A stretch of 6,065 bases of DNA from Marine Group II euryarchaeote MED-G33 (lineage in GTDB: Archaea; Thermoplasmatota; Poseidoniia; Poseidoniales; Thalassarchaeaceae), in NCBI GenBank assembly GCA_949538655.1, contig CATISE010000145.1:1-6065 (forward strand). Direction: 5' to 3'. Below, one piece after another: positions 5,601-6,065 of this stretch. Every line of letters starts with the position of its first letter. Within the stretch, counting starts at the first letter, position 1. A program made the translations under genes and the position numbers. A model generated the notes under the pieces. The model was not told the origin of the DNA. It did not search any database and saw only the letters and a program-made list of their open reading frames with translations.

Positions 5601-6065
5601 CCACGGTGACTACGGACTTCAAATGACCATGATGAGCCATCGGGTCCACTGGTAAGGCGATCCCAACCAAATTGTGCCAACAATGGTCGCCACGTCTCCG
5701 CATCCGGAGGCATCTGTCTCTTGGTGCCAATGTCAGGTCGCAAAATATTGCGAATTCTCAAGATGGCCAATTTCGCTACGGAATCGGGTAAAGGATGTAT
5801 TTCAGCAAGATCACATTCGAGTACAGCAGCAGAAATAGGGTGGTATGGTGGATATTCATTGGGTGATTCAATCGAATCATCAAGGCCATCCCATTCGCTA
5901 CGTTCGTGTGCAATCGGTTCCGCCGTTTGATTGACCAATAGAGATGCATCCCAGGTTCCGGGAAGAATCATCGCGCTAATTTTTGACCCAGATTGTAGAT
6001 TGACAAGCGTATCTCGCGGTCGACCTGAGCGGTCCTGACTCAACGAAACCCCAAGTAACGGGGGC
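5597..6065 (-). CDS. C-terminal part of an unidentified protein, cut by the right window edge
   Basis: An open frame on the - strand runs from the right edge to a TAA at 5599-5597. I do not recognise the family. The first possible start in the window is a TTG at 6043, but the frame is open to the edge (PPLLGVSLSQ precedes SQDR), and the strand-like, hydrophobic start suggests that the gene begins outside. About 156 residues are visible, including SGSKISAMILPGTW, a helix-like DSVAKLAILRIRNIL and a C-terminal WRPLLAQFGWDRL followed by SSWSFEVR. The arrangement is of a soluble alpha/beta protein with no membrane span or signal. A C-terminal methyltransferase-like fold crossed my mind but no diagnostic motif is present. 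The gene converges on sepF and shares four bases with it (5597-5600). Confidence 0.7.
   Translation of the reverse strand, partial: PPLLGVSLSQDRSGRPRDTLVNLQSGSKISAMILPGTWDASLLVNQTAEPIAHERSEWDGLDDSIESPNEYPPYHPISAAVLECDLAEIHPLPDSVAKLAILRIRNILRPDIGTKRQMPPDAETWRPLLAQFGWDRLTSGPDGSSWSFEVRSHRG

Noticed and set aside
5446..5930. Open + strand frames around 5446-5655 and 5721-5930
   Set aside because: They lie within or opposite sepF and the convergent gene, have no ribosome site and show no protein-like domain character.

Overview
The window looks like part of a euryarchaeal chromosome. It encodes a TATA-box binding protein (TBP) with the archaeal double-saddle repeat, a SepF-type FtsZ anchor, and a large secreted PKD/CARDB-domain surface protein. 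That protein ends in one membrane span and a Pro/Ala-rich tail carrying a GWTMEQW-type motif. I associate this tail and the overall protein style with Marine Group II / 'Candidatus Poseidoniales' (Thermoplasmatota). This assignment comes from memory of protein style, not from a search, so the archaeal call is strong and the order-level call moderate.

Layout: a consensus archaeal TATA box (43-50) sits about 26 nt before the TBP start codon (72), which suggests a leaderless mRNA. Five genes then run on the + strand with very short gaps (9, 4, 26 and 9 nt): tbp (72-689), two small paralogous membrane proteins in tandem (699-1079 and 1084-1437), a 1205-residue surface protein (1464-5081) and sepF (5091-5600). 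The last two of these gaps flank the surface-protein gene. A perfect 9-bp inverted repeat with a 3-nt loop lies on the start codon of the surface-protein gene. A convergent gene on the - strand (5597 to beyond the right edge) shares four bases with the end of sepF.

How the genes may work together: the spacing suggests one transcription unit, possibly with a second promoter or a translational switch at 1454-1474. The last four products are predicted to be at or in the membrane: two small integral proteins, a large outward-facing protein with a cytoplasmic tail, and the membrane-binding FtsZ anchor SepF. A role in the envelope or in division is a reasonable inference but is not shown by the sequence. 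The basal transcription factor at the head of this set is an unusual partner.

No tRNA, rRNA, CRISPR, insertion sequence or clear terminator was seen. The window has almost no non-coding DNA: the longest gap is the first 71 bases. The most unusual items are a roughly 20-residue acidic insertion in the second TBP repeat, the hairpin over the 1464 start codon, and the tandem membrane-protein pair.
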